From assembly GCA_039583875.1 (NCBI GenBank), contig CM077165.1, positions 78,108,757 to 78,172,756 on the forward strand: 64,000 nt of DNA, read 5' to 3'. Shown here piece by piece: positions 10,030 to 21,256 of the stretch; position 1 is the stretch's first letter; every line of letters starts with the position of its first letter. The notes beneath the pieces are model-generated. The model was not told the origin of the DNA. It worked only from the letters and a program-made list of their open reading frames with translations, and searched no databases. The position numbers and the translations under genes were made by a program. The DNA comes from Platanthera guangdongensis. Taxonomy: Eukaryota; Streptophyta; Magnoliopsida; Asparagales; Orchidaceae.

Positions 10030-12332
10030 TACATACTCTGTATCTCTTGATGTATCATGTCGAAGTCTGGTGGAGGGTATATCACTTGAGCTACTTTAGC
10101 TTGCTCTCCTCCAAGGTATGCGGGATTAATTCCAGACTCTGCAACATTGTCATCATCACATAAGGGTGGATATCCAAGGGTGGCTCTGATGGAATTTGAA
10201 ATCCATTTGGCATGATCAGAGCCTGCCTTGACTAATACCCTCTCCCCCTTTATGACTTCTCTCTCTATGTGATCCCTCAGATCATCTTTCTGAAACCTGA
10301 TATGGGCATTCAGATAGTTAACTCCATCTTTATAGAAAGGTTTCAACCTTAGGAGCTTGTCAGTAATTATCTTCTGTGAATCTGCAATAGCAGTGCGAAC
10401 TATAAGAAGGCTTTCTTAGAGTTGCTTATCAAACTCAGCTTTGGCAGCAGCACTGTGTGCAGTCTGGGCAGTGGCTATATTCTTCATTTCAGTGACTATG
10501 ACATTATGAGAAGCTGTCAAATTATCATTCATTCTTATTTGATTTTCTAGAACATATCCTTGCTTGACTTCTAGATCATCAAGTTTTGTCTTTATCTTCT
10601 CTTGATGTATAGCCAGATAGACCACTGCATTGCCTCCTTTATGAAAACAATCAGTCATTTCTTTCTTGTTGAGATTCACTTCAAATCTGATTGATTTGAT
10701 TTCTTGTGCCAGATCAAATTGCAGTGACTTATGGCCTTCATCCATATACTTTTCTAGAGCTTGCCTTTGCTCATCCAGCTTAATCTGTAAAGCCACCATC
10801 AGGGAACTATAGTCAGTAGATGGGGCAGGCTGTGGAGCAATTGTTTGTAGGGCTTTCTTATAGTTCTGGCTCCTTCTTTTGAAGACTTGGAACTTCCTTT
10901 TCTTTACTCTAGCAGCCTCTTTATCTTCTAAAGCAGAAGTACTGACTATGTCTACTCTATCGTTAGGACTAGGAGGTAACTCCTTCTCAGTCCTTTGTGG
11001 TTCCTCAGCATCCTTTGGCTTCTCAGTCTCTTGTGTAGAAGTTTCCTCTACATTCTCCATATGCACCCCCTCAATATTTGCCTTCTCCCCCTCAGCAGCA
11101 GCTATTTCTTTCTCAAGATCTGTCTGTACAAGATCAGGGAATAGCTCCTCTAATGTAAATTCCTGTTGAGGATGGGTTGGAGAATCTCTGATTTCATCAA
11201 CCACTTTATCAGCAACAGATGTGTCCTCCATGACAACATCTTGTGGTTGAGGTTGTATCTGTGTTTGCTGATGAATATTAGGTAATGAATCAGTCAAAAC
11301 TTCATCCTCAATAGTGAAATCTAATTGACTAATTTCAGTGATTACCTCTAGAATGGTTTGGGTAGCCCTTTCACTCTCTAGTGGAGTTGGCTCTTCCACA
11401 AGTAGAGGCTCCCCCATGGAGTGATCCAGGTGAATTGGGCTTGCTGAGGGTAGCTCCCCCTGCCTCTGTGCATCTTCTTGTCTTGCTGGAGACTGTCCAG
11501 CATTTCCACCCTGTTCATCATCAGAACTAAACACCACTTGCTCTTCAGAGCTGCTAGAGGATTCTTGAGCCACAATGGCTGTCTTCTTCTTCTTCTGAGG
11601 TGTGTCCTTTACTGGAGATGGCAGTTCCTTTGTCAGCACCCTATCCCATCTTGAGAAAATTCTAACATCCATTCTCCTCATGCGGTTTATCTTTGAACCA
11701 GCAGCTTGATTCATTACCTCAGGTATACTTCCAGCTAGATATAGACTCAGTATTCTACCCAGATTGGGCTTCTTCATACTTTCTTTTATCTTATCAAACA
11801 TAACTGCAGAGCAATCAGTATTAAGTTTGAAAATTATCCTAGTCATCAAACTGAACATAGAAGCTGAAATTCTGTCATGTCCTCCAGGCTTGCTCAGGAT
11901 GACCTTGCCAACTATTTCTGATAAGAATTTTCCTTGGATGTTCATCCCTTTTCTGTTGAACACTGATCCAATCCTCAGGTTTGAATCCAGTACACACCAT
12001 CTCAATGCCTCTCTAGTCTTAGAAGCAAATACATCTTCTTCCTATTTTGTTCTTGGTAGTTGAAGTACCTTCCTGAGACTTTTCTGTGTGACCTTGACTT
12101 TGGTCCCATGAACTCTAGACTTAATCTTGAGTCCAGTATCATCAATTGAAGCTGCACTCAAAAATTCAAGGACCTCCTTCTTCCAGATCTTGATTGGTTC
12201 TGATACAAGGTATTCCAATCCAGTCTCGGTAATTAGGGTTACCACACCTTTGATTTCGGGTTCCGCGTCATCAAAGGCTTGTCGCACGAGCTCATATCCT
12301 TCATTAACATTCTCCTCTAGCTTGGGCGCCAT
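10025..12332 (-). pseudogene. Element A downstream ORF, N-terminal part
   Basis: Starts at MAPKLEENVNEG (ATG at 12332) and reads left to the G insertion at 10025, then resumes at 1614: about 940 codons in all. It stays in one frame with only two stops, TAG at 12042-12044 and TAA at 10416-10418. The N-terminal 250 residues look folded and resemble the plant transposon-associated domain. The middle is acidic and Ser/Pro/Glu-rich. The C-terminal third is coiled coil (LQIKLDEQRQALEKYMDE). Same strand as gag, downstream of pol, like the extra ORF of sireviruses. No membrane segment seen. Function unknown. Confidence 0.7.
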
Positions 12333-12370
12333 TAGGGTTTGAAGAAATTTTGAATTTAGAGAAGAGAGAT

Positions 12371-12494
12371 GTCGACACACAAGTTTGGTCTCAAAACTTT
12401 GGTGAGCGTGTCGACAAACAATGGCGAAAACCTATTTATACCTTTCTATAATCGAAGATGAAAAGGCGAGTCAAAATACTTAAATTGTGTCGAC
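12371..12494 (-). promoter_or_regulatory. GTCGAC sites upstream of the A downstream ORF
   Basis: GTCGAC at 12371-12376, 12410-12415 and 12489-12494, that is 39, 78 and 157 bases upstream of the ATG. These are the same word as the LTR array of A. A TATA-like CCTATTTATACC lies between (about 12430-12441), which on this strand reads GGTATAAATAGG, a good TATA box. This is a candidate internal promoter. Confidence 0.6.
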
Positions 12495-12508
12495 ACTGTT
12501 GAAAAGTG

Positions 12509-14644
12509 TTGAGTGAAGCTTGCTAACTCAGTGCCATGTGACAAATAGCATTGACTGAACCATAGATAGTCAGAGCTAGTGTTTTCAGATACAAAAAATT
12601 GGCTAAGAGTTTTGACATTGAGTGAAGCTTACTCACTCAATCCCAAGTGACTAAAATAAAGTCTTAGTGTTATGGCATTGAGTGAAGCTTACTCACTCAA
12701 CGCCAAGTGACAGAACTCCAGTTAAGCAGTTTGGCATTGAGTGAAGCTCAATAACTCAACGCCTAGAGACAAAAAGATTGTCTAAGTGTTTTGGCATTGA
12801 GTGATGGTCTCTCACTCAATGTCTAATGACAAACTTTTCTAAGTGTTTTGGCATTGAGTGAAGCTTACTCACTCAATGCTTAGTGACAGAATATCTGTCT
12901 TAAGTGCTTTGGCGTTGAGTGATGCCTACTCACTCAATGTCTATACTAATGATGCTTGATTTTGACTAAGTCTATAGATGATGATGTCAGCAAAGTCAAC
13001 AAGTCAACAGAATTTGAATTTGTTGTTGTAAAGATATAGTAAATGATAAATATCACCGCTTACCTACAGTACAACCATTATTGCAAAAGCTAGTAGCCGC
13101 CAACAAATTCAAGGTGGGGCCCACGACTCAAAGAGCCATTGATGGGCTAATAATAAAGAGAAGAGATCGTGGAAGAAGAAGCTTTTTGGGAATACAACTG
13201 CCCTTCATCTTCTTCCTGCAGAACCTTGAAGGAGAAGTTCAAGCTTCAGATCTAAAAGTTAAAAGAGATAGTTGGTGCCATTTTTGTTGGACTCGATGTT
13301 TCACATTCCCTATGTTTGAGAATATCAACTCCCAGGTTGTATTTCACCATGTTTTGTATTGATAGCGTGTGCAGGTTGACAGTTTTACACAAAGAAAAAG
13401 AAGTCTCCTGTGGATACTAACACTGAGCGATAGAAGTTACCGCTGTGCGGTAGCTGTGAATTAATTCAATGTAGCGCTCGTGAATCAACCGCACCACACA
13501 AGGATCAGTAACGCTAAAAATAACGCAAGGCGATACCAGAGGCGATAGCTGGAGGAATTAATTGGATAGAGCTCTCTGGAAGCTACCGCTAGGCACTAGT
13601 CCTACCGCCCGCGCTAGCCCACTCGACGCTCCAAGGCGCTGAGTGCGTTGAGACATCACAACTATCAGGTGATAGCTCTGGTACTGCACCACAGTAACCC
13701 ATTCAGCACTACCAGGCATCGATTGTGTTGAGATATCACTACCGTCGATCGCTAGCCTTGTACCGCATCGTGATAACCCACTCAATGCTCTAAGGCTTTG
13801 AGTGTGTTGAGTCTGGTCTACCATCGGGCTCTATCTGCTTACTGCCCTGTACTAGCTTTGGAAAGAGGACAATATTCACTTTGAATATTTTTCCAAATTT
13901 GGAGGACAGCTGGTACATCAAGTGCGCAAACCTACTATCGAGTGCTAGTCTTACCGCCAGCGGTAGCCTATTTTCACAAAGACATATATAAGGCCGCCTC
14001 AGTTTCTATGATGTGCATCTACGACAAAAAGAGAGAGGAGTTCGTGCATTCTAGGGTTCGGTCGCTCTCTTTGTTTTTTGTTCCAAAGGTCTCCGTCGAA
14101 GAAGAATAAAGTCGTCTCCCTCCCGTTCGCACATGAAGAACTCGGTCGATCGAAGATCTACATCGACTACGAAGAGTTGACCGGTTGCTAGCATACTAAT
14201 ATCTCAAGCACCGGCCGCGGATCGCTGGATGAAGAAATCATCAATAGGGATAACTTAATCTTTTAGATCCTTTACATCTTTATTCTTGTAATCTTTTCTT
14301 TTTATGAATTTTGTGGTGAGGAAAATCGACCGGTAATGGTCATCGTAATCCATGTAGGATTCTGCGGAAAATCATCTCGGGATAGGGACGTCTAGATCAG
14401 AGGATCTAGCGGGGCTCTAAGACCCTTCCTTGTGTGGAGGTGAAGAGCTGGCTCGAAGACCTTTCTTGGAGGGAAGGTTATAGAGCCAACCGGTCCGTGG
14501 AGCTGTTCGGTATAGAAAACAAAAGAATTTTTTTCTTCACCGCCTTCGATTTCCGACGTTACGGGGATAACAATTTTATGATGGTAAAACATTTTGTTGT
14601 TTTAAATTCTTGCAATAAAATTTATTATTGCTTCAATGTTTCTA
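12509..14644 (+). repeat. Inverted repeat, left arm (2136 bp)
   Basis: Reverse complement of 19897-22032 with equal length and only scattered mismatches. It holds part of the C LTR (12509-13284) joined to most of a B LTR (13285-14644). It occupies the place in A where integrase, RT and RNase H should be. At its right end a 14-base unit (TAATGAGGTTATGC/T) is duplicated. Confidence 0.88.
13285..14644 (+). repeat. Truncated B-family LTR, inverted copy
   Basis: Starts TGTTGGACTCGATG. Has the TACCGC/GCGGTA palindromes and the TATA box CATATATAAGG at 13983-13993. Lacks the last 220 bases of the LTR and has no primer site. An 88-codon open frame inside (13558-13824 minus) is shared with the other arm but looks like a by-product. 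Confidence 0.85.
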
Positions 14645-14891
14645 ATGAGGTTATGCTAATGAGGTTATGTTTCAAACCCTTTACATAAGCCACTTGAGTA
14701 ATTGTAATTAGTTTGCTAGAAATGTTACCAAAGCCTTTGATGATTCCTTTTTCTGAACCACCAAAGGTAACTTTAGGACCATCCTTGATTGGTGTATAGT
14801 CCTTTAGCAATCCCCTAGTTCCAGTCATGTTCCTGGAACATCCACTGTCCAAGTACCATATTGGGGCATGGCCACTTGGATTCACCTGCAA
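14645..14891 (-). pseudogene. Element A protease, truncated
   Basis: Aspartic protease of copia type. WYLDSGCSRNMTG carries the D-S-G active site and LKHNLISI marks the usual end of the domain. It then runs into the inverted-repeat arm after a short duplicated filler. Integrase and RT do not follow. The junction is therefore inside pol. Confidence 0.8.
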
Positions 14892-15112
14892 AACAGATTA
14901 CTTAACCTTAGAACCCAAATAATTCTTGGGTCCTTGGTGCAAGTTAGTCTGACTCTTAACAAAACTACCTGTAGCTTTTCTAGCAGGCAGTTTGCTACTC
15001 ACCTTGGCACTTGAATTATGCCAACAATCTATGGCAAAGTGGCCAACCTGGCCACAACACCAGCACTCAAATCTGTTGTACCTTTGTTTAGGTACAACCC
15101 TGGATGTTTTAT

Positions 15113-16936
15113 CTACAGCAGGCTTCTTGTTGAGTACTGGGGCTTTGCCCTTGGACTGGACCTAACTGTCCTGGCAGGTTTTGTAAACCCCAATCCAGTC
15201 TTACCCTTTTGAGGAATAAACTCATCTATCAAAGGTAAAACTGATTTTGGTTTAGAAAAACTTGCTACAATATCTCTCTCCTTCTGAAGACTAATCTCCA
15301 GATTTCTAATTTGATCATTCTTGAATGTAATAGTCCCCATCTAAATAACAGTAATGTTCTTCAGTCTGGTTATTTCATTTAGTTTCTGATCAAGCAACTT
15401 GTCAAAATCTGTTGCAGCCTCTTTAACACTAACAATCTCCTTAGCCTGAGTTTTGACCAAGAGTTTGCTTTTCTTCAAAGCCTGCAACAATACTCTATAT
15501 TCATCAATTAACTGATGAATGTCTCCTTCAGATTCAGATCCACTCACATCACTTGATGCTGATGTATCTGAATCTGACACAGTACTAGAAATTGAACTTG
15601 AAGAACAATTTTGTACCTGACTAGGTCCAGGCTGATCCTGAATTTTGTCTCCTTCTGATAAGGCCATTAGTCCCTTGCACTGAATGTCCTCATGCTCATA
15701 AATTGAGTTCATTAGTTGCGTGAAGTCATTTTCTTCTTCTTCAGCAAACAAGCCAATATAGGCTTCAGCTTCTGAATCTGTTTCTGAAGATGACATATTA
15801 GTCAAACTTTTATCCTTCTTGGCAACAAAGGACCTTTCCTTTTTTCCCTTGAACTATGTCTTTTTCTTGTCAGTGGACTCTTTCCTCTTTTCTGGACAAT
15901 CAGCTATTACATGTCCTTGTCTATTGCAACAATAACATACTATCTTTGAGGATGTAGTTTTACTAGACTTGGACTTTCTCCTGTCATTCCTTGATGACTT
16001 CCTGTTCTGATAATAGTCAACTTTTGTCTGTGAAGTGGATGGCTTGGACCTCCACTTCTTCTTCTTTAGAAACTTCTGAAAGTGCCTAGTAAATGCAGCA
16101 AAGTCTTCATCACTTTCACTGCTTTCTGACTTCTTGCTATCTGAAGTATCTGTCTCAGCCTCAGTAACTTTTTGAGGTGGAGATGGAGACTTGCTTTTAT
16201 ATTTCCTAGTGGCTTCAATCTTGAAGGCCACAGCTCTTTCTTTATGCTCCACTCTTGTAGTCTTCTCTTCCTCCTTCCTAACCATTAGCTGCATCTCATA
16301 AGATAACAGCTTTCCAAACAATGTTGGAGGAGGTATATCAGCTAGTTTGGCCATTTCCCTTATGGCACAAATCTTAGTATCCCAGTCCTTAGTTAGGGAT
16401 CTCAAGAACTTATCATTCAATTCATAATTGCTGAACTCTCTTCCATAGGACATCAATTCATTGACTATCCTATAGAATTTCTTATAGCATTCAGTTATGC
16501 TATCAGACCTGCCTTGTCTAAAGCTTTCATACTCTTGGTTTAACAAAGACTTCCTGTCTTTTCTTACCTCTTCTGATCCCTCCATATAGACTATCAGTGT
16601 GTCCCACATTTCTTTTGATGTTTAACAATGAATCAGATTCTGAAATGTGGCATCATCAATTGTACTTACAATAATATTCTAGGCCCTCTTGTCCATAGTG
16701 GCCAGAATTATTTCATCCTTGGTCATTTCTGAATAGTCTTTGGGAGTTCTCTGAATGACATCTAGAATAGATACTTTCATTGGCACATATGGCCCTTCTT
16801 TAACTGTAATGTAAATTATTGGGTCAGAGGCTTCCATAAAAAGTCTAACCCGTTCTTTCCAAATGGCAAAGATCTCCTTTCTACAGATTGGCAATTTCAT
16901 GGATCCTAGCTCTTTGTGATTCTCAGTTGAACCCAT
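15113..16936 (-). pseudogene. Element A gag
   Basis: Starts MGSTENHKELGSMKLP at 16936, shortly after the primer site. The UBN2-type gag core spans about 16800-16250 (MWDTLIVYMEGSEEV, LRSLTKDWDTK). A CCHC zinc knuckle CYCCNRQGHVIADC lies at 15896-15937. A Ser/Asp/Glu-rich segment and a coiled coil (15805-15341) follow, before a linker to protease. Stops interrupt at 16679, near 16624, at 15854 and near 15341, with a frame change near 15113. RNA-binding capsid protein; not expressed intact. Confidence 0.8.
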
Positions 16937-17001
16937 TTTCTTGATTATACTGATTCTGCCTACAGGATCTTTACTCAGACTGTTATGTCCTTTTTGAGCA
17001 A

Positions 17002-17017
17002 CCTGACTCTGATACCA
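17002..17017 (-). promoter_or_regulatory. Element A primer binding site
   Basis: Minus strand TGGTATCAGAGTCAGG, two bases from the LTR end. tRNA-Met type. Confidence 0.9.
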
Positions 17018-17887
17018 CTTGAAAGAACAAATGCCTAAACACCTAGAGGGGGGGGGGTGAATAGGTGCACTTAATCTTTTTAACTTTAAAGGTAGACCAC
17101 TGAATTATTAGACCTGCTTATGCAATTCTCTACAGCAATTCAGCACATATAACACAGTAATCACAGAATAAATCACACACAGAGTACACAGCTTTTATAG
17201 TGGTTCCCCAAGGTCTGGGTACATCCACTTTCCCCCTTCGCCTATCTAGTAGTGTACTAGATTCGGCCTAACTTCTCCACTACTTCTCAGATCCACAGAT
17301 CTTACAGCTCAGAACCCAAACAAGTTCCTACAACTCAGAGTGATCCCACTCCTACCACTCAAGCACAAAGCCCTACCACTCAGTCTTCACCAAGACCTAC
17401 ACTCAGCCTTCAACAAGGCCTACACTCAGAGAAATGTATCTCCTACACTCAGTCACACAAGCCCTACCACTCAGCCTTTATAAATATAGGCTTACAACTC
17501 AGATCCCTTAAGATCCTACAGAAAATAAAGAGTACAAAGACTAATAACCACAACTCTGATTGAGAAAGATGAGTTGACTGGCTTCTTGATGAGTTCTTGA
17601 AAGAACTTTGCTGAGATCAACCTCCCTTGGCTTTCTTCAAAGCTTCTTGAATTAGAACACAGTAGGGTTGTATCTCTATGCAGATGATCTTCAATCAACT
17701 GCTGACTTGAGGATCAGATCTCAATCTGAAACTTTCTTATCAGCCTGATTCAATAGCTGTCTTCTTAGAAGGAGCTTTCTCTCTCCAACTTCTTAGATCT
17801 TCACTTGAAGGTCTTCTTCTTATTGTGTTGTTTTTCACTTCAATGATTGCTTCATCTGATTCATTATCTTCTGTTGAAGGAATAAGC

Positions 17888-17911
17888 CTTTATATAAGCA
17901 TTCTTATTGGT
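17888..17911 (-). promoter_or_regulatory. Element A TATA and CCAAT boxes
   Basis: The minus strand reads CCAATAAGAATGC then TTATATAAAGGC, a good TATA box. It places the palindrome array (18030-18790) upstream of the start site, in U3. Confidence 0.75.
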
Positions 17912-18049
17912 GACCGGCTGATCCAGTTTCTAACAAACTCCTGACAGCTCTGACAGTAGCAGTTGACCGGTTGAAATGGTAGCTGTCAAGTCATCCAGTC
18001 ACTTCTTGAAATTTCTGTCACTGTCTGAAAGTGTCGAGACAGATAGTCG

Positions 18050-18790
18050 TTATGTGTCGACACAAATAGACCAAGTGTCGACACAAGTAGACTAAGTGTC
18101 GACACTAGCCTTCATGGTGTCGACACAACTCCTTGTGTTGTAGAAACTGCTTTTCGACACTGCTTCTTCAGAATGTGTCGACACTGATCCTGTTTGTCGA
18201 CACAAGTCCTTCTTAGTTGATTTCAGCTAAGTGTCGACACAACTCCTTTGTGTCAACACATCTTCTTGTGTTGAAACTTGCTAAGTGTCGACACATATTC
18301 TTTGTGTCGACACATGCCTTCTGTGTTGAGACTTTTGCTGAGTGTCGACACATCTTCCTTTGTGTCGACACATTCTTCATGTGTTGAGACTTTGCTGAGT
18401 GTCGACATATCTCCTTTGTGTCGACACTTGTACTTAAACTCTGTTGAAGTTTGCTGAGTGTCGACACAACCTCCTAGTGTCGACACTTGTACTTGAACTT
18501 TGTTGAGGTTTTCTGAGTGTTGACACAGCCTCCTAGTGTCAACACTTTTGATGTCGACAAAGTTCCTCTGGGTGTCGACACTGCTTCTGAGTGTCGACAC
18601 TGATTCTTTAGACAATTCTTCACTGTGTGTCGACACTACCTGTATGTGTCGACACTTTGCTTCTGGTGTCGACTCTGCATTCCTGGTGTCGACACAATTA
18701 CTGCAAGTGTCGACACTGCTTCTCTAGGTGTCGACACAAGTCTCCTTAAGTGTCGACACTTTTCTTCTAGGTGTCGACACATGGACTTAG
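18050..18790 (-). promoter_or_regulatory. Phased GTCGAC array in A U3
   Basis: About 26 GTCGAC hexamers, mostly as GTGTCGACAC. The last eleven start at 18553, 18574, 18593, 18629, 18648, 18668, 18688, 18709, 18730, 18752 and 18773: steps of 19-22, with one step of 36. Earlier gaps are filled by decayed units (GTTGAA, GTTGAG, GTCAAC). It looks like a tandem array of about 20-21 bp in which the hexamer is conserved and spacers vary (CTTCT-like). Mirrored at 1-680. Confidence 0.8.
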
Positions 18791-18924
18791 AAACTTTTAT
18801 GCTTTCCCTGCATTACTTAACCTGCACAAAGAAACTCAAAGCACATCAAATACACCTTGATGTATATCATTGAGTAGGGTGAGGCTTCTTCAAATCAGGT
18901 ACATATATTCCAATGTACCCAACA

Positions 18925-19540
18925 GTATCCACAGGAGACTTCTTTTTCATTGTGTAAACCTGTCAACCTGCACACGCTATCAACACAAAACGTGATGAAA
19001 TACAACCTAGGAGTTGATATTCTCAAACATAGGAAATGTGAAACATCGGGTCCAACAAAAATGGCACTAACTATCTCTTTTAACTTTTAGATATGAAGCT
19101 TGAACTTCTCCTTCAAGGTTATGCAGGAAGAAGATGAAGTGCAGTTGTATTGCCAAAAAGCTTCTTCTTCCATGATCTCTGCTCTTTATTATTAGCCCAT
19201 CAACGGCTCTTTGAGCCGTGGGTCTCACCTTGAATTTGTTGGCAGCTACTAGCTTTTGCAATAATGGTTGTACTGTAGGTAAGCGACAATATTTATCATT
19301 TACTATATCTTTACAGCAACAAATTCAAATTCTGTTGACTTGTTGACTTTGCTGACATCATCTTCTGTAGACTTAGCCAAAATCAAGCATCTTTAGTATA
19401 GGCATTGAGTGACTAGGCATCACTCAACGCCAAAGCACTTAAGACAGATATTCTGTCACTAAGCGTTGAGTGAGTAATCTTCACTCAATGCCAAAACACT
19501 TAGAAAAGTTTGTCATTATACATTGAGCGAAAGACCATCA
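18925..19540 (-). repeat. Direct duplicate of the B/C junction (616 bp)
   Basis: Matches 21124-21739 with equal length. It contains the first 133 bases of a B LTR (start at 19057) and adjoining C LTR sequence. Its left edge is the A insertion point; the rest of this B LTR presumably lies left of the window. Its right edge joins B gag at 19540/19541. Confidence 0.85.
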
Positions 19541-19677
19541 AAATACCGAAGAAGAGTGGCGGTGCTGATGATTTTTCAGTGTACACCGTTCCATCCCCAC
19601 TAGTCGATTTGAGATCGAGATTGGCCATTATTCCCCGCGGTGAAACCGTTTTAGAATAACCTCCCTCTGAAAGCACT
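19541..19677 (-). pseudogene. Element B primer site and gag start, truncated
   Basis: A decayed primer site (TGCTTTCAGAG for TGGTATCAGAG) at 19665-19675, then ATG at 19628. The 29 visible codons (MANLDLKSTSGDG...) match the gag start of G. The gene is cut at 19541. Confidence 0.75.
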
Positions 19678-21256
19678 TGTTGGATCTTGTGGCCAACCTT
19701 AGCGGGGTGGCGGAGGGGGTTGAATAAAGTTTTTCGCGTTAATAGAAATTTAAAAATATTCTATCCCAGAAAATCGAGTCCTTATAGCTACCGTGGGGCG
19801 TTAGGTCTTTAACACACAGCGGTAAGTTTATGAACTCGTTTTCCTATATGAAATTGCTTGTGCACCACACAGAGTAATTGAATCTAACAATCATAGTAGA
19901 AACATTGAAGCAATAATAAATTTTATTGCAAGAATTTAAAACAACAAAATATTTTACCATCATAAAATTGTTATCCCCGTGACGTCGGAAATCGAAGGCG
20001 GTGAAGAAAAAAATTCTTTTGTTTTCTATACCGAACAGCTCCACGGACCGGTTGGCTCTATAACCTTCCCTCCAAGAAAGGTCTTCGAGCCAACTCTTCA
20101 CCTCCACACAAGGAAGGGTCTTAGAGCCCCGCTAGATCCTCTGATCTAGACGTCCCTATCCCGAGATGATTTTCCGCGGAATCCTACATGGATTACGATG
20201 ACCATTACCGGTCGATTTTCCTCACCACAAAATTCATAAAAAGAAAAGATTACAAGAATAAAGATGTAAAGGTTCTAAAAGATTAAGTTATCCCTCTTGA
20301 TGATTTCTTCATCCAGCGATCCGCGGCCGGTGCTTGAGATATTAGTATGCTAGCAACCGGTCAACTCTTCGTAGTCGATGTAGATCTTCGATCGACCGAG
20401 TTCTTCATGTGCGAACGGGAGGGAGACGACTTTCTTCTTCTTCGACGGAGACCTTTGGAACAAAAAACAAAGAGAGCGACCGAACCCTAGAATGCACGAA
20501 CTCCTCTCTCTTTTTGTCGTAGATGCACATCATAGAAACTGAGGCGACCTTATATATGTCTTTGTGAAAATAGGCTACCGCTGGCGGTAAGACTAGCACT
20601 CGATAGTAGGTTTGCGCACTTGATGTGCCAGCTGTCCTCCAAATTTGGAAAAATATTCAAAGCGAATATTGTCCTCTTTCCAAAGCTAGCACAGGGCAGT
20701 AAGCAGATAGAACCCGATGGTAGACCAGACTCAACACACTCAAAGCCTTAGAGCATTGAGTGGGTTATCACGATGCGGTACAAGGCTAGCGATCGACGGT
20801 AGTGATATCTCAACACAATCGACGCCTGGTAGTGCTGAATGGGTTACTGTGGTGCAGTACCAGAGCTATCACCTGATAGTTGTGATGTCTCAACGCACTC
20901 AGCTCCTTGGAGCGTCGAGTGGGCTAGCACGGGCGGTAGGACTAGTGCCTAGCGGTAGCTTCCAGAGAGCTCTATCCAATTAATTCCTCCAGCTATCGCC
21001 TCTGGTATCGCCTTGCGTTATTTTTAGCGTTACTGATCCTTGTGCGGTGCGGTTGATTCACGAGCGCTACATCGAATTAATTCACAGCTACCGCACAGCG
21101 ATAACTTCTATCGCTCAGTGTTAGTATCCACAGGAGACTTCTTTTTCTTTGTGTAATACTGTCAACCTGCACACGCTATCAATACAAAACATGGTGAAAT
21201 ACAACCTGGGAGTTGATATTCTCAAACATAGGGAATGTGAAACATCGAGTCCAACA
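19678..21256 (-). repeat. Element B 5' LTR
   Basis: 1579 bp, minus strand TGTTGGACTCGATG...AGATCCAACA. The TACCGC/GCGGTA palindrome cluster (about 20570-21120) lies directly upstream of the TATA box (CATATATAAGG, about 20548-20558). Related to the G LTR in layout and ends. Confidence 0.9.

Larger units (their letters stand above)
1..18924 (-). mobile_element. Element A: Sire-like Ty1/copia retrotransposon, 3' end cut by window
   Basis: Minus-strand LTR element. The 5' LTR is 17020-18924 and part of the 3' LTR is 1-817. The order from right to left is LTR, primer binding site, gag, protease, a foreign 2.1-kb block, a long sense ORF, polypurine tract, LTR. The gag with zinc knuckle, the protease fused in the pol frame and the extra ORF after pol are the plan of sireviruses (family knowledge). 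Integrase, RT and RNase H are absent. Bases 834-1093 between the extra ORF and the polypurine tract are A/T-rich and show no gene. The two LTR copies are almost identical where they overlap, so insertion was fairly recent. A lies inside a B-type LTR: the DNA right of 18924 is B sequence. Confidence 0.85.
17020..18924 (-). repeat. Element A 5' LTR
   Basis: 1905 bp with TG...CA ends. From right to left: U3 with the GTCGAC array, CCAAT and TATA boxes, a leader, then the poly-C box (TTCACCCCCCCCCC on the minus strand) near the primer site. Plus-strand 17220-17520 is a run of CCTACCACTCAG-like units in the transcribed part. Confidence 0.92.

Noticed and set aside
1094..12332. Viral envelope gene in A
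   Set aside because: The ORF is where sireviruses carry an envelope-like frame, but there is no signal peptide, transmembrane helix or glycoprotein-like Cys pattern.
13558..13824. 88-codon frame conserved between two places (also 20717-20983)
   Set aside because: Both are the same duplicated B LTR segment; conservation follows from the recent duplication, and there is no recognisable domain.
18050..18790. CRISPR-like array of a short repeat with variable spacers
   Set aside because: The repeat is a 6-10-base palindrome with spacers of about 11-15 bases inside an LTR of a plant retrotransposon. No cas genes, and unit size is far below CRISPR.
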